DNA of 64,000 nucleotides from contig NC_037593.1 of assembly GCF_003073045.1 (NCBI RefSeq), positions 10,464,735-10,528,734 on the forward strand, read 5' to 3'. How positions within the stretch are numbered: the first letter of the stretch is position 1; every line of letters starts with the position of its first letter. The notes below the pieces were generated by a model that saw only the letters and a list, made by a program, of their open reading frames with translations, was not told the origin of the DNA and did no database searches. Source of the DNA: Pomacea canaliculata. Its lineage: Eukaryota; Mollusca; Gastropoda; Architaenioglossa; Ampullariidae. The translations under genes and the position numbers were made by a program. Below, in pieces: positions 63,126-64,000 of this stretch.

Positions 63126-64000
63126 GACCTGTTTGCTGCACTGAGAACAAACGCATTTTTCCGCATGTCAGGGTACAGGCGCCCACTCCAGTACGCACAG
63201 TCGGGTAGCGCTGACACCCGACCTCTGTGTGTGTTTGGAACGTTGCACAAGCAGCTTCCGCTTTTCTGTCGTGGCTATACGGAAACATAAAATTCGTGGT
63301 ATACAAGAAATTAACTCCTGAGACATGCTTTTCCACATCTATTTATGATAATAGAGAGGAATTAGAAAAAATTCAAAGAAGCGTCTCCCTACATTAACTG
63401 TTGTCTCATAATATTTATACATATTTTCATGTTATGGTTGCGATGGTTTTGTCAGTGTGCTTACGACAGTTTGTCCGATTTGACTTAGTTCAAAGTTCAT
63501 GCTAAGGCTGCCAGGACTGTATCTACATTTCATCTATTCCTCAACGTAAACTGAATTTGTGATGACATTGTGAAGACAATAGCTGCCTTCGTACAAGAAA
63601 GGCACCATTAAGATATTTAATGTAATCTTATTAGTGTCGATGAAATACTTATTAACAAACAGATTTACACTCTTCAATATTTAATTATTCTCTCTATTTT
63701 TAATAATTTCCTAGTGTTTATAATTTTACTCGCGATGACTTGCGGCGTATTGCGGGTCTGGAGTCAACATCATTCAGTTCGCCCCTGGAACATTCGCTTT
63801 GGGTTTACTAATATTTATATTTCGCTGTTGAGACGATTTTTTTTATGGGAGGCGGTCTATCACTGCACCTGACTGATGTTGTCAGGTCTGTGTTTGAGAA
63901 AAGTGATTTAGTATTTGTTTACTTCGTTCGTCAAACATCAGGAAATCGTTAATGTTCTTCTCGGGGCTGTTTACAATCAGGGTTGTTTATCCCCGAGATT

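Larger units (their letters stand above)
59946..64000. other. repeat-bearing intergenic DNA
   Basis: No firm gene. Contents: a duplicated 20-mer (60441-60460 and 60464-60483), a GCCATCTTG YY1-like site near 60790, an AAAC microsatellite, one candidate minus-strand exon (61384-61614), a hAT-type element (62007-62188) inside a degenerate minisatellite, and a 17-bp triple repeat (63079-63125). From 63130 to 64000 I see nothing. Confidence 0.5.

Overview
The window is nuclear DNA of an invertebrate animal, most likely a mollusc and probably a gastropod. Evidence for an animal nuclear genome: AT-rich, intron-dense genes with canonical GT..AG introns, orthologues of animal housekeeping genes, and RTE-type LINEs, tRNA-derived SINEs and hAT-type elements. 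The mollusc call is an inference from the overall character of genes and repeats, not from a diagnostic marker.

Layout, left to right. (1) 1-6316, plus: 3' part of a secreted reprolysin (M12B) metalloprotease of ADAMTS type with a PLAC-like cysteine cluster and a long Ser/Thr-rich tail. (2) 8640-12421, minus: nibrin (NBN), only three coding exons. (3) 13846-23324, plus: eIF2B delta (EIF2B4), 11 exons. (4) 25020-34913, minus: sorting nexin 17 (SNX17), 15 exons, convergent with EIF2B4. (5) 35257-38370, plus: adenylate kinase 2 (AK2), 5 exons, sharing a 343-bp divergent promoter interval with SNX17. (6) 44494-52642, plus: a type II membrane carbohydrate sulfotransferase, 5 exons, whose second intron holds two antisense RTE-type LINE copies. 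(7) 52643-64000: repeat-rich DNA with a 2.8-kb hAT-type transposon carrying a nested 402-bp foldback element, a cluster of degenerate repeat units (two with a signal-peptide-like exon), small hAT-type elements and minisatellites.

The exon models of all six genes keep phase across every junction: the complete models give 823 (NBN), 561 (EIF2B4), 445 (SNX17), 241 (AK2) and 613 (sulfotransferase) residues, and the partial metalloprotease 741. These genes do not form an operon or a shared pathway: DNA-break sensing, translation-factor nucleotide exchange, endosomal recycling, adenylate balance, Golgi sulfation and extracellular proteolysis. The notable gene-order feature is the EIF2B4-SNX17 neighbour pair, which is also adjacent in human, in a different relative orientation.

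I found no new defence-like or otherwise clearly undescribed system. The best leads are the nested and target-site-marked transposons, the truncated but fully open RTE copy, and the signal-peptide-exon repeat cluster.
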